Source: Chloroflexota bacterium (GTDB lineage Bacteria; Chloroflexota; Dehalococcoidia; Lucifugimonadales; JADFKI01). Taken from it: a stretch of DNA of 50,260 bases. Shown piece after piece: positions 34,148 through 42,912 of this stretch. Made by a program: the position numbers and the translations under genes. The notes under the pieces are model-generated. The model saw only the letters and a program-made list of their open reading frames with translations, ran no database searches and was not told the DNA's origin. Position 1 is the stretch's first letter. Each line of letters opens with the position of its first letter. The stretch spans positions 1 through 50,260 of the forward strand of contig VXNZ01000044.1 of the NCBI GenBank assembly GCA_009840355.1. Direction: 5' to 3'.

Positions 34148-34906
34148 ATGCGACTTGCGTTAACAATCGAATACGAAGGCACGCGCTACCACGGTTTTCA
34201 GTATCAGGTAAATGCGCCATCGATACAAGCCGCGTTGGAGCAGGCGATAGAACGGCTGACCGGCGAGCGCGTGCGAATCAAGGGCGCGGGGCGCACGGAC
34301 GCCGGCGTGCATGCAGAAGCGCAGGTCGTCGCGTTCGACACGGATTCGACGCATACTGCGGACACATTCGTGAGCGCGCTGAACCACCACCTGCCGCAGG
34401 ACATCGCGGTGAAAGCGGCACACATCGTTGAGCCGGATTTCGACCCGCGAAGGCACGCGATAAGCCGCACATACCGATACAGCATCCTGAACAGCACGAC
34501 GCCATCGCCAATGATGCGGAGGTTCGCCTGCCATATCCACGAGCCGCTGGATGTGCCCCGGATGCACGGCGCGACACGCCCGTTTATCGGCGAGCACGAC
34601 TTCCGCAGGTTCGCGGCGCCATTGCCGCACGGCAAGTCTAGCAGCGTCCGCGCAATCTACGATGCTTCCGTGCGACAAGACGGCGATGTGATATACATTG
34701 GCGTTAGGGGCAGCGCGTTCCTGCAGCGCCAGGTGCGGCGAATGGCGGGCGCGCTGGTGGACATCGGACGCGGCAGGTTGTCGCCTGACGACCTGCAAGC
34801 GATGATAGACAATGCGCCCACGGACAAGATAGCGCACTCGCTGCCGGCGCATGGTCTGTGCCTAGTGAGAATAGAATACGCGAACTATCCCCCCTGCGCG
34901 AAGTGA
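34148..34906 (+). CDS. truA: tRNA pseudouridine synthase A
   Basis: TruA makes pseudouridine at positions 38-40 of tRNA anticodon arms. ATG 34148 gives 252 residues. The catalytic Asp51 is in [28 protein letters not shown] at the start, [10 protein letters not shown] and [19 protein letters not shown] are other conserved stretches. The usual ribosomal context rplQ-truA-rplM-rpsI supports the assignment. Confidence 0.97.
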   Translation: MRLALTIEYEGTRYHGFQYQVNAPSIQAALEQAIERLTGERVRIKGAGRTDAGVHAEAQVVAFDTDSTHTADTFVSALNHHLPQDIAVKAAHIVEPDFDPRRHAISRTYRYSILNSTTPSPMMRRFACHIHEPLDVPRMHGATRPFIGEHDFRRFAAPLPHGKSSSVRAIYDASVRQDGDVIYIGVRGSAFLQRQVRRMAGALVDIGRGRLSPDDLQAMIDNAPTDKIAHSLPAHGLCLVRIEYANYPPCAK

Positions 34907-34956
34907 AACTCGTTTCGCCGGACAGGGCAAATCGAACAATTGGAAAAGGTGAAGAA

Positions 34957-35412
34957 ATGCCAAGAGGTAACAAGCCGTATCAGACGACGGCTGCGGAATT
35001 AGAACCGGAGTGGCATGTGGTTGATGCCGCCGACAAGACGCTCGGCAGGGTGTCGTCCGAAATCGCCGTGCTGCTTCAAGGCAAGCACAAGCCCATCTAC
35101 GTGCCGCATCTGAACACCGGCGACTATGTGATTGTGGTGAACGCCGAGAAGATTCGGGTTACCGGCAAAAAGCTGGAACAAAAGATGTACTACCGGCACA
35201 GCGGCTATCACGGCGGCTTGACCGAGCGCACGCTGTCGGACATGCTAGAGCGCACGCCGACGCGCGTCATCACGCAGTCGGTCAAGGGCATGCTGCCCAA
35301 GAACGCGCTGGGCAGGCACATGCTCGCGCGAATGAAGGTGTACGCCGGACCGGACCACCCGCATCAGGCGCAGCTCGCGTCTGCCGCAGCCAAGCAAGGA
35401 GAGGAAGCCTAA
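34957..35412 (+). CDS. rplM: 50S ribosomal protein L13
   Basis: L13 is an early 50S assembly protein. ATG 34957, preceded by AAGGTGA, gives 151 residues: [48 protein letters not shown] and [21 protein letters not shown]. The start at 34957 matches family length; an in-frame upstream extension does not. rpsI begins at the next base after its stop. Confidence 0.97.
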   Translation: MPRGNKPYQTTAAELEPEWHVVDAADKTLGRVSSEIAVLLQGKHKPIYVPHLNTGDYVIVVNAEKIRVTGKKLEQKMYYRHSGYHGGLTERTLSDMLERTPTRVITQSVKGMLPKNALGRHMLARMKVYAGPDHPHQAQLASAAAKQGEEA

Positions 35413-35814
35413 ATGACGACGATGCAGCAGCAGTATTACTACGCCACGGGCAGACGCAAGTCGGCTATCGCGCAGGTCCGCCTGTTCATGGAGAACGGCC
35501 CCATCGTGGTCAACGGCAAGCCAATCGAAGAAGCATTCCCGTGGGACAACTGGCGGCGCGAGATAATGGAGCCGTTCCGCATCGCGCGTGTCGGTGGTCA
35601 ATTCCGCGTGGTGGCGAAGGTAACCGGCGGCGGCGTAACCGGGCAAGCGGGCGCACTGCGGCACGGCATATCGCGCGCGCTAATCGAAGCCGATCCATCG
35701 CTGCGAACGCCGCTCAAGCGAGCCGGTATGCTAACCCGAGACCCGCGAGTCAAGGAACGCCGCAAGTACGGTCTAAAGAAAGCCCGCAAGGCACAGCAGT
35801 ACACGAAGCGGTAG
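35413..35814 (+). CDS. rpsI: 30S ribosomal protein S9
   Basis: S9's C-terminal tail touches P-site tRNA. It has 133 residues: YYYATGRRKSAIAQVRLF, GGGVTGQAGALRHGISRALIE and the end RRKYGLKKARKAQQYTKR. The last Arg, which contacts tRNA, is present. AGGAGAGG lies before ATG 35413. Last gene of the ribosomal series; a stem-loop follows. Confidence 0.98.
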   Translation: MTTMQQQYYYATGRRKSAIAQVRLFMENGPIVVNGKPIEEAFPWDNWRREIMEPFRIARVGGQFRVVAKVTGGGVTGQAGALRHGISRALIEADPSLRTPLKRAGMLTRDPRVKERRKYGLKKARKAQQYTKR

Positions 35815-35845
35815 TTTTTCTCCACATTCCACGAGAATAATGACA

Positions 35846-35884
35846 GGATTGGATGGCCTTACTGATACAGCATCCATCCAATCC
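35846..35884. terminator. Stem-loop between convergent rpsI and ketopantoate reductase-like gene
   Basis: GGATTGGATGG (35846-35856) is the exact complement of CCATCCAATCC (35874-35884), an 11-base stem with a 17-base loop. It lies between convergent genes and could end transcription from either side, but no T-run follows. The left arm is also an ACAGGAT-type repeat. Confidence 0.45.
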
Positions 35885-35917
35885 CGTTACTTCCTGCCCA
35901 CGTAGTTGGGTATTCCC

Positions 35918-36949
35918 CTACACCATCGCCCGCAGCGGGTCTATGTTCGCCTCGGCGTAGGGCATGTCGCCGCGTTCTACTCGGCGGACTATGTCCACTA
36001 TGCCGTCGCAGAAGGGCGTGTCCACACCGACAACATCGCCGCGAGACGCGACAAAGCCGTTCAGGTAGTCAATCTCCGTGCGGCGTCCCTTCATCACATC
36101 TTGCAACATTGACGGGCGCCCCGCGCCCAAGCTGCTTGCGCCCTCCGCTAGGCGCGATTTCAGGTCTTCCATCGCCTCGGTGTTGTCGGTCGGCAGGTAG
36201 GCGTCCGCCGGCACGCCGCTTATCGGCTCGACCTGTATGCCCAGCGACTGCGCCACCCGCACGACCTCCGCCGCGATGTTGACGGACACATCGTTGACGC
36301 CGGGCGTACTCCTGACGGCTGCCGAACCCAGCCCTGTCGATGCCGCTATCGGGTTCGCCATGCTGTTGACGGCGAGCTTTGCCCAGCGCTCGCCCCAGAT
36401 GTTGCAGCTGACCTTCGTCGGCGCGATGTCGTTCATCACTTCGGCAAGCGCGTTCACGCGGTCGGTGGGCAGACCGTTCAGCTCGCCAAGCGTGAACGAC
36501 AGCTTCTCCGGGTCGCCGGTGTGAATCGCCTGCGCGGGTTCGTACAAGCCTGCGCCGAGCGTTATCACGCACGCGATTTCGCGCGAATAGCCGACGATTG
36601 GCGCAATCGTTTCGTCGTTGATGCCATTCTGCGCGGACACGATAACGCCCGTCGGCTTCAGAAAGCGCATCGCGTAGTGAGTCGCCCAAACGGTGTCGTA
36701 CGACTTGACAGCGAGAAATATCGCGTCGAACGGCTCTGATATCTTGTTCGCGTCTCCGAGATGCACGGCGTTGACGCTTGTGGTGAACTCGCCATTCTCA
36801 GCTGAAATATGCAGCCCGTCGGCGTTCATCGTGTCCACATGCTCCGCCCAAGTGTCGATGAGTGTGATGTCGCGGCCTGCCCTAGACAGGTATCCGCCTA
36901 TGACGCTGCCTATTGCGCCCGTCCCTACGATTGCAAGTCTCTCGAACAT
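35918..36949 (-). CDS. Ketopantoate reductase (ApbA/PanE) family protein
   Basis: A 343-residue NAD(P)H-dependent 2-oxoacid reductase-fold protein. The Rossmann motif GTGAIG is at residues 9-14. LAVKSYDT and the catalytic pair Lys191 and Asn195 (WAKLAVNSMANP) match the PanE residues K176 and N180. C-terminal GRRTEIDYLNGFV is the substrate-binding block. PanE reduces 2-dehydropantoate for pantothenate synthesis, but no panB or panC is adjacent; the CoA-transferase and enoyl-CoA hydratase-like neighbours on the same strand suggest reduction of another beta-branched or 2-keto acid. The protein is about 40 residues longer than E. coli PanE. Substrate uncertain. Confidence 0.85.
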   Translation of the reverse strand: MFERLAIVGTGAIGSVIGGYLSRAGRDITLIDTWAEHVDTMNADGLHISAENGEFTTSVNAVHLGDANKISEPFDAIFLAVKSYDTVWATHYAMRFLKPTGVIVSAQNGINDETIAPIVGYSREIACVITLGAGLYEPAQAIHTGDPEKLSFTLGELNGLPTDRVNALAEVMNDIAPTKVSCNIWGERWAKLAVNSMANPIAASTGLGSAAVRSTPGVNDVSVNIAAEVVRVAQSLGIQVEPISGVPADAYLPTDNTEAMEDLKSRLAEGASSLGAGRPSMLQDVMKGRRTEIDYLNGFVASRGDVVGVDTPFCDGIVDIVRRVERGDMPYAEANIDPLRAMV

Positions 36950-37017
36950 TCCTGTGTCCTCCGTATCGGTTAAATTATCCTATCCTATGCATCCTGCGCA
37001 TTGATGTAATGTAGTCG

Positions 37018-37938
37018 TTACCCCAGCAGTTCGCGGCGCACTTCGTCTAGCCGGGCGCGCTGCTCGTCGGTTACATCCGCATACGGCTCGCCCTTCTGCC
37101 GAATACTGCCTGTGAACTCGGGAGCGCGCTTTTCTATGAACGCGCGTCTGCCTTCGTCACCGTCCGCGCTGAGCTGCGTGAGCAGCGTGTTCATCAGAGT
37201 CTGCACGCGCCACGCCTCCGTTACGGGCGTATCCCGGAATCTTATCACGAACTCTTTCATCATACGCACGGCGAGCGGTGGCATGCCAGCGATATGATTC
37301 GCCACTTCTTCGGCACGGGTCATAAGCAATTCGTGCGGCACGACCTCGTTGATGAGGTTCATCCGCAGCGCTTCCTTCGCGTCGAACGGTTCGTCCGTGA
37401 GCAGGATGCGCATCACATCGGCATAGGCAATCTGCTTCATCAAGTATGTCGCGCCGGGCCCATTGCCTACCCAGCCCTGGCTTAACAGCGCGAACTTGAA
37501 GCGCGCGTTCTCGGCGCTGGCGATGCGAATGTCGGTGGATGTGAGCATCAGGTAGAAACCCGCACCCGCCGCCCAGCCGTTGATCGCTCCGACGACAGGT
37601 TTCCAAATCTGCGGGTAATGGTCACCGAGCCGCCCGTCTGCCCCAATCTTCGCCGCGCCGTTCACCGTGCCGGACGGCGGCCAGAACACGGCTTCGGCGC
37701 GGATACGCTCGCGCTCTTCGACGGTGATGTCCGGTCTAGTGGCGAGATTGTGCCCGGCGCAGAAGTGCCGGTCGCCCTTGCCGGTCAGAATCGCCACGCG
37801 CACATTCCAATCGTCCCAGACTTCTTTCCACACTTCCGCCATTTCGTCCGAAGTCTGCCGGTCGAGAATATTCGCCTTCTGCTGATTGTCAATCGTTACA
37901 TAGGCGATAGCGCCCTGCTTTTCATATTGAACTGCCAT
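37018..37938 (-). CDS. Enoyl-CoA hydratase/isomerase family protein
   Basis: A 306-residue crotonase-fold protein. The oxyanion-hole segments are HFCAGHNL (about residues 58-65) and GWAAGAGFYLML (121-132), so CoA thioester binding is likely. The two glutamates that carry out hydration in classical enoyl-CoA hydratases are not seen: Tyr129 occupies the first position and SQGWVGNGPG (near 153-162) the second region. It may therefore be a hydrolase, decarboxylase, isomerase or other crotonase. An unusually long segment (TRPDITVEERERIRAEAVFW) follows the first oxyanion loop. It stands in a minus-strand group with two CoA-transferases and a ketopantoate reductase-like gene. Confidence 0.88.
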   Translation of the reverse strand: MAVQYEKQGAIAYVTIDNQQKANILDRQTSDEMAEVWKEVWDDWNVRVAILTGKGDRHFCAGHNLATRPDITVEERERIRAEAVFWPPSGTVNGAAKIGADGRLGDHYPQIWKPVVGAINGWAAGAGFYLMLTSTDIRIASAENARFKFALLSQGWVGNGPGATYLMKQIAYADVMRILLTDEPFDAKEALRMNLINEVVPHELLMTRAEEVANHIAGMPPLAVRMMKEFVIRFRDTPVTEAWRVQTLMNTLLTQLSADGDEGRRAFIEKRAPEFTGSIRQKGEPYADVTDEQRARLDEVRRELLG

Positions 37939-38004
37939 TGTTGTACCTCATGAGTTGGTCAGTGTTTAAGTAGGTCAGTTTGTTGGTAGGTCGGTTTGTC
38001 CAAA

Positions 38005-38042
38005 GTCCCTTCCGCCTTGATGCGGAATGGTCAGGATGGGGA
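38005..38042 (+). repeat. Dispersed palindromic repeat between catabolic genes
   Basis: GTCCCTTCCGCCTTGATGCG followed by GAATGGTCAGGATGGGGA. TTCCGC pairs with GCGGAA; compensating changes keep the stem although the bases differ from other copies. It lies in the 37939-38118 spacer between the enoyl-CoA hydratase-like and CoA-transferase genes. Confidence 0.6.
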
Positions 38043-38118
38043 TTATGACGCCCGAAGGTGCATTCACGCTACATTCTGAACTAACCCACATCATTGGATT
38101 GGTATCTGATAAATCGTC

Positions 38119-39324
38119 CTAGTATATGATTTGCCGCTCAATCAAGTCATGAATTTCATCATCGGACAGCCCTAGCAATTCGCCGTACACATAGGCATTG
38201 TGCTGCCCTAATACGGGCGCGGCGGTGATGCGCGGCGCGGGACCGCCATCGAAGCGCCAGCCTAACGCGGGCAGGTCGCGCCGTTCTCCATCGCTTGTCG
38301 TAAGTGCGGTGAAGAAGCCGCCTTCGCGCAATTGTGAATCAGTGAAGACGCGCTGCGGATCTAAGTACGGCGCGGCGGATATGCCGGCGTCCTGCAGGAT
38401 TTGCATGGCGTCGTAGTCGTCGTGTTTGCGCGTCCATTCGGTGATTGCGGCATCGATGAGTGCAGCGTGGTCGCGCCTGCCGTGTGCGCCGGACAACGAA
38501 ATGTCATCTGCCAAATCCGGTCTGCCGATGATGGTACAGAGCCGGCACCACTCGTCATCGGTCCGCACGGCTATCGCAAGCCAGCGGTCATCGCCCTTGC
38601 AGCGATAGACATTATGCGGCGCGTGGTGCGTGTCCGCGTTGCCCATCGGTTGCGGCACACGGTCGTTCATCTGGTAGTCGAGCAGCGCTTCCGGAAGGCT
38701 TGCCGTCAGCGCCTCCGCCATGGAGAAGTCGATGTAGTTTCCCTCGCCGGTGGCGGCACGGTGGTTGAGCGCGGCAGTGGCAATCATCGCGAGTTCCATG
38801 CCGACCCACGGATCAGCCCACAGCCCACCCTTGATCGGCTCGGAATTCGGATAGCCGGAAATGGAGTTCCAGCCGGTGTAGTACTGTAGCAGACTGCCGT
38901 ATGCCACATAGTCCTTGTCCGGACCGGAGTGCCCAGTGCCGGACGACGACACCATGATAATGTCCGATTTCGCCTGTCGCAGCGCGTCGTAGCCAAGCCC
39001 AAGCCGTTCGATTACGCCTGCCGCGAAGTTCTCCACAACAATATCCGACAATGAGACGAGGGACAGCGCGAGTTCCAAGCCTTCCGGACGCGATATATTC
39101 AGCGCGGCGTAGAGTTTGGACTGGTTGTATGCTTGAAACGGTGCACCTCGCGTGGACGGATCCGGACGGCGCGCGCTGCCCACCTTTATGACCTCCGCGC
39201 CCATCATCGCGAGAAAGCGCGTTGCAGTGGGGCCGGCTATTATCCAGCTAAGGTCAAGCACGCGCACGCCGGTCAACGGCAGGGATTGTCCGGGCACGGC
39301 TGTATCGGGCAGGTTGTCGTGCAT
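38119..39324 (-). CDS. Type III CoA-transferase (CaiB/BaiF family)
   Basis: A 401-residue family III CoA-transferase that moves CoA between carboxylic acids through an Asp-acyl intermediate. GVRVLDLSWIIAGPTATRFLAMMGAEVIKV is the family start, VENFAAGVIERLGLGY (97-112) another landmark, and Asp171 in WADPWVGMELAM fits the catalytic Asp. TGEGNYIDFSMAEAL follows as expected. The second CoA-transferase gene lies only two bases upstream on the same strand, so the two products probably work together, possibly as a heterodimer. Acid substrate unknown. Start ATG 39324. Confidence 0.93.
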   Translation of the reverse strand: MHDNLPDTAVPGQSLPLTGVRVLDLSWIIAGPTATRFLAMMGAEVIKVGSARRPDPSTRGAPFQAYNQSKLYAALNISRPEGLELALSLVSLSDIVVENFAAGVIERLGLGYDALRQAKSDIIMVSSSGTGHSGPDKDYVAYGSLLQYYTGWNSISGYPNSEPIKGGLWADPWVGMELAMIATAALNHRAATGEGNYIDFSMAEALTASLPEALLDYQMNDRVPQPMGNADTHHAPHNVYRCKGDDRWLAIAVRTDDEWCRLCTIIGRPDLADDISLSGAHGRRDHAALIDAAITEWTRKHDDYDAMQILQDAGISAAPYLDPQRVFTDSQLREGGFFTALTTSDGERRDLPALGWRFDGGPAPRITAAPVLGQHNAYVYGELLGLSDDEIHDLIERQIIY

Positions 39325-39326
39325 GG

Positions 39327-40520
39327 CTAGGCGTCCTCGCGCAAGTAGATTTCGTTGTGCTGGCCGAGCAGCGGCGCGGGGCGTTCAGCCAATGGCAACG
39401 GCGTGCTGGGCAGATTGTACGGCGTGCCCGGGTATTGAAGCGCGCCGGCTATCGGGTGCTCTATCGTCTTGAAGAAACCGCGCTCCTTCAGGTGCAGGTC
39501 GTTAAACAGATCGTGCACCGTGTTCACCGGAAAGCAAGGGATGCGCCGCTCCTGCCCCATCCGCGCGATGTCGTGCTTGGAACGATGGCGTGTCCAATCG
39601 CCGACCAATTCCCACAAGGCGGCGAAGTTGCCTTCCCTACCTTCGCGCGTTAAGAAGCGGTCTTCGCTCGCCCAATCGGGACTGCCCATCAGCTCGACCC
39701 AGCGTTGCCATTGCGCGTCTTCGCGCGGCGAGATTGCGACATAGCCATCATTACACGGCAATATGCCGCCAACAGCGGACACCACGCCGCCGGTCGCCGC
39801 CTCTCGGACTTCTGATATTGAACGCGACGGCGGCGATTGATCGAAGGCGCAACTCGCAAGCGCGCTGATGAGATGCGTTGCCATCGCTTCGTACGCGGAC
39901 GATTGGATGTGGCAGCCCTCGCCGCTCATCCGCCGGCGAAAGAGCGCCATCAGTGTGGCAGTCGCAGCCGACATTCCGGCGACAAGTTCGGCTTGATGCC
40001 CACCGGCGCGAATCGGCGGCTCGCTATCCGTGTCCGAAACTGGTCCAAGGAGGCTGTGTGCCTGCCCACTCATGTGAAAAAGCGTCAGCTCGGTAAGCCG
40101 ATAACCTGCATAAGGTCCCCAAGTCCCGAATGGCGAAAGCGAGGTCATAATGAGCGCAGGGTTGTCTTCGATGAGATGCGCGTATCCCAGTTGTCTTTCG
40201 TCAAGCCAGCCTATTGGCATGCTCTCTATCACGATGTCGGATGCCCGCGCAAGTCGGCGTATCGCGTCAGGACAGCCTTCGGCATCAATGTCCACCGTTA
40301 CGCCATGCTTGTTGGCGTTCAGCGCGAGGAACACGCCGCTCTTCTCCGGATGCGGCTCATCGCCGGGGAAGGGGCCCATACGCCGCGCGATGTCGCCCTC
40401 AAGCGGCTCGACCTTGACGACTTCCGCGCCGAGCTGCGCCAGAATCTTGCCGCAGTACGGCACGGACACCCCTTCGCCAATCTCTAGCGCTCTGATACCT
40501 TTCAGCAGACCGTCCGCCAT
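39327..40520 (-). CDS. Type III CoA-transferase-like protein lacking the catalytic Asp
   Basis: A 397-residue relative of the downstream CoA-transferase. MADGLLKGIRALEIGEGVSVPYCGKILAQLGAEVVKVEP is the family N-terminus (ATG 40520; an in-frame TTG 40562 has no support). In the region of the catalytic Asp the sequence reads GGHQAELVAGMSAA: Glu178 stands where related proteins usually have Asp. The protein may be inactive alone and serve as the partner of the 38119-39324 subunit, or the Glu may function. First gene of the minus-strand group; its start is back to back with the luciferase-like gene. Confidence 0.88.
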   Translation of the reverse strand: MADGLLKGIRALEIGEGVSVPYCGKILAQLGAEVVKVEPLEGDIARRMGPFPGDEPHPEKSGVFLALNANKHGVTVDIDAEGCPDAIRRLARASDIVIESMPIGWLDERQLGYAHLIEDNPALIMTSLSPFGTWGPYAGYRLTELTLFHMSGQAHSLLGPVSDTDSEPPIRAGGHQAELVAGMSAATATLMALFRRRMSGEGCHIQSSAYEAMATHLISALASCAFDQSPPSRSISEVREAATGGVVSAVGGILPCNDGYVAISPREDAQWQRWVELMGSPDWASEDRFLTREGREGNFAALWELVGDWTRHRSKHDIARMGQERRIPCFPVNTVHDLFNDLHLKERGFFKTIEHPIAGALQYPGTPYNLPSTPLPLAERPAPLLGQHNEIYLREDA

Positions 40521-40729
40521 GTGATTCTCGCTTGCAGTTACAAGATTCAGTTTGCTTCGCAACAGACTATATCACAATCGATGGTGTGGTCTTCGCGCAT
40601 TCGCATACAGCGTCTTCGATAGTTCCTTTTCCCTAGCTGGTACAAGGGACTGAGTGAATTGGCATTCACCTTTTCCTACATATCTTGTCCATCCGGTCGA
40701 TTGTGCCCGCCAATTCGCACAGGGGGGTG

Positions 40730-40738
40730 TGCTATAAT
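40730..40738 (+). promoter_or_regulatory. Extended -10 promoter of the luciferase-like gene
   Basis: TGCTATAAT (40730-40738) is identical to the extended -10 before map. No convincing -35 is seen. The transcript would start near 40745, about 43 bases before ATG 40788. The rest of the 40521-40787 spacer shows nothing else I can support. Confidence 0.5.
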
Positions 40739-40787
40739 TCGGCGCTGACGACGATGCTGCAAATTGCGCCTGACAGGGAGGACTGCC

Positions 40788-41858
40788 ATGGAACTAGGCC
40801 TTTTTCTGATGCCCCTGCACTACCCACACAGACCTCACTACGAGACTTACGAAGAAGACCTTCAGCTGATGGCGCACGCGGACAGGTTGGGCTACAGCGA
40901 GACTTGGGTTGGCGAGCATTTCACGCTGCCGTGGGAAAACATGCCGTCGCCGGAGTTGTTCATCGCGCGGGCGTTGGGCGTTACGCAGCAGATGAAATTC
41001 GGCACGGGCGTGTCGCTGCTACACTACCATCACCCGGCGCATGTCGCGCACCGCATCGCCATGCTCGACCACATGGCGAAGGGGCGCATCTATCTAGGCA
41101 TCGGATCGGGCGGACCATCGACCGACACCGAGCTGTTCGGGCTGGACACCGAACTCGGCGAACCGCGCGAGCGCCTGTACGAGGCAGTTGACCTCATCCT
41201 GAAGATATGGGAAGGGGAGCCTTTCGAGTACGACAGTAAGTTCTACGACGGCAGACTGCCGGAAGCCGTGCCGGAGCGTAGGCTTGGCTTTCACATGCTG
41301 CCGTATCAGAAGCCGCATCCGCCCGTCGCGGTCGCGGGCAGCAGTCCCTTCTCAGGCACGCTGGAGATTGTCGGCGAGCGCGGTTGGATGCCGTTGAGCA
41401 CCTGTTTCCTGCACGACACATTCCTGCCGAGCCACTGGCAGGTAGTAACAAAGGGCGCCGCCAAGAGCAAAATCACGGCGTCGCGCAAAGACTGGCGCAT
41501 CTCCCGCGAGGTGCATGTCGCGGAAGACGGCAACAAGGCACGCGAAGAGGCGTTCCACACCTTTGGCCGCTTCTTCACCGACTACTGGATCCCCCTGCTG
41601 GGCAGCGGCAGAGGCTTGGACGGCTTGAAGATCGACCCAAACATGCCGGACGAAGAGTTGACACCCGAATACATGCTGGAAAACCTATGGATAGTCGGCG
41701 ACCCGGACGAGGTTACGCACAAGCTGCGCAAGCTGCACGACGAAGTAGGCGGCTTCGGCACGCTGCTAATGCTATGCCACGACTGGGAAGACAATCGCCA
41801 GCAGTGGCTAAACTCGCTAACGCTGATGAGCGAAGAAGTGCTGCCGAGACTGCCGTAG
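40788..41858 (+). CDS. Luciferase-like (LLM class) flavin-dependent monooxygenase
   Basis: A 356-residue bacterial-luciferase-fold oxidoreductase using FMNH2 or F420. MELGLFLMPLHYPHRP, YSETWVGEHFTLPWENMPSPELFIA, HPAHVAHRIAMLDHMAKGRIYLGIGSGG and RLYEAVDLILKIW are family landmarks. Unlike many relatives it has SPFSGTLEIVGERGW in place of the usual SPES/A loop. ATG 40788 follows AGGGAGG by seven bases. Such enzymes insert oxygen next to carbonyls or cleave C-S and C-N bonds. Substrate unknown. It diverges from the CoA-transferase pair, suggesting a shared catabolic theme. Confidence 0.92.
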   Translation: MELGLFLMPLHYPHRPHYETYEEDLQLMAHADRLGYSETWVGEHFTLPWENMPSPELFIARALGVTQQMKFGTGVSLLHYHHPAHVAHRIAMLDHMAKGRIYLGIGSGGPSTDTELFGLDTELGEPRERLYEAVDLILKIWEGEPFEYDSKFYDGRLPEAVPERRLGFHMLPYQKPHPPVAVAGSSPFSGTLEIVGERGWMPLSTCFLHDTFLPSHWQVVTKGAAKSKITASRKDWRISREVHVAEDGNKAREEAFHTFGRFFTDYWIPLLGSGRGLDGLKIDPNMPDEELTPEYMLENLWIVGDPDEVTHKLRKLHDEVGGFGTLLMLCHDWEDNRQQWLNSLTLMSEEVLPRLP

Positions 41859-41911
41859 CGGAGTAATGCGCCACTCCGCACCTATGCGACCGGATGATGC
41901 GCCTACGACGG

Positions 41912-42715
41912 CTACTTGCCCAACAGCGCCGCAGTGTTCCCCTTGACCAGCACGGACACTTCGGCGGGCGGCATTCCGCAATCTAGCAGCGCGGCGATTG
42001 CCATTCGCATACCTTCGGCGGGCGGTGGGTTTTGCCATTGACCTAAAGCGGTTGTGATGATGCAATGGCGCGCGCCTATGGCACGGATTGTCTTGACGAG
42101 CTGCTGCGGTGTCATTGTGGCTCGCGATGGCATGCATGCGAGAAAGGCGAACTCGGCATAGGCGCCGAGCGCGATTATACGGTGTTGCTCGTCGGGTGTG
42201 GCGACTGCGAAGGTGTGCGGTGTGGCTATCAGGCGCTCGATGCCGGCGTCTTTCGCAGCGGCGAAAAGTGCGATTGCTTCCGATGACGATATGCGCCCTG
42301 ATACAAGAGTCATATCGTTGGCGGCTATGATTTCTAGCGCTTCTCGGACGCCGGCGGTCAAGTTCCCGTTGTCGTCGGTTACTCTGACCCTATTGTAGTC
42401 CTGTGAGGGCATCGAGACTACTTGCGCACCCAGTCCGGCGGCGACTTGCACGGCGTCCGGGTTTATGCCGCCTACTGCGCTGTTGAGCGTTATCGAGCCG
42501 AATACACTCAAGCCAGGGTACATCTGGTTGAGCGCGTATGTCAGCGGCACGGTGTTGTAGTCTTGCGACCGGAGCACGAACCCACCCATCTCGGCTTCGT
42601 AGGCGCAACGGGCGACTTCCAGCGCGTCCATGCGGCGCAGTTGGCTGCCGTCCGGCGCTGCATGCACATGCAAGTCATACGCGCCGCGCAGCATCTCTTC
42701 GACCAGTTCGTTCAT
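41912..42715 (-). CDS. DUF6282 metal-dependent hydrolase-like protein
   Basis: A 267-residue protein. YDLHVHAAPD (residues 13-22) carries an HxH metal-binding pair at the start of a barrel, as in PHP and amidohydrolase enzymes. RLIATPHTFAVATPDEQ has a further His. AIGARHCIITTALGQWQNPPPAEGMRMAIAALL near the end fits the DUF6282 family I recall. It is probably a hydrolase or lactonase acting on a small organic molecule. ATG 42715 is the start. Its gene is convergent with the luciferase-like gene and divergent from the sulfite oxidase-like gene; a 12-base palindrome lies in the divergent spacer. Confidence 0.8.
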   Translation of the reverse strand: MNELVEEMLRGAYDLHVHAAPDGSQLRRMDALEVARCAYEAEMGGFVLRSQDYNTVPLTYALNQMYPGLSVFGSITLNSAVGGINPDAVQVAAGLGAQVVSMPSQDYNRVRVTDDNGNLTAGVREALEIIAANDMTLVSGRISSSEAIALFAAAKDAGIERLIATPHTFAVATPDEQHRIIALGAYAEFAFLACMPSRATMTPQQLVKTIRAIGARHCIITTALGQWQNPPPAEGMRMAIAALLDCGMPPAEVSVLVKGNTAALLGK

Positions 42716-42796
42716 CGCCGCTCCAACAGGTTAGTTCAACACTGCCAATCCAGATCGTTTGCCAGTGGGCATCGCTGTCCATTCAAAGCCGCGAAT

Positions 42797-42808
42797 TAGT
42801 GTACACTA
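42797..42808. promoter_or_regulatory. Palindrome TAGTGTACACTA in a divergent spacer
   Basis: A perfect 12-base palindrome lies 82 bases before the DUF6282 start and 105 before the molybdoprotein ATG. It could be an operator for a dimeric repressor. TACACT inside it might also act as a -10 box. No cognate regulator is adjacent. Confidence 0.35.
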
Positions 42809-42912
42809 TTGGCAACGCTATCGCCCATGCGCCGTTATGCCTGAAACTGCATCTAAATAAGTGCAGGGTAGAAGCCCGAGAAATTCAAGACATTCTAATG
42901 GAGGACAACAGC

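Noticed and set aside
39837-40487. Plus-strand open frame of 216 codons opposite a CoA-transferase gene
   Set aside because: Antisense to a protein with a full family N-terminus; no known motif.
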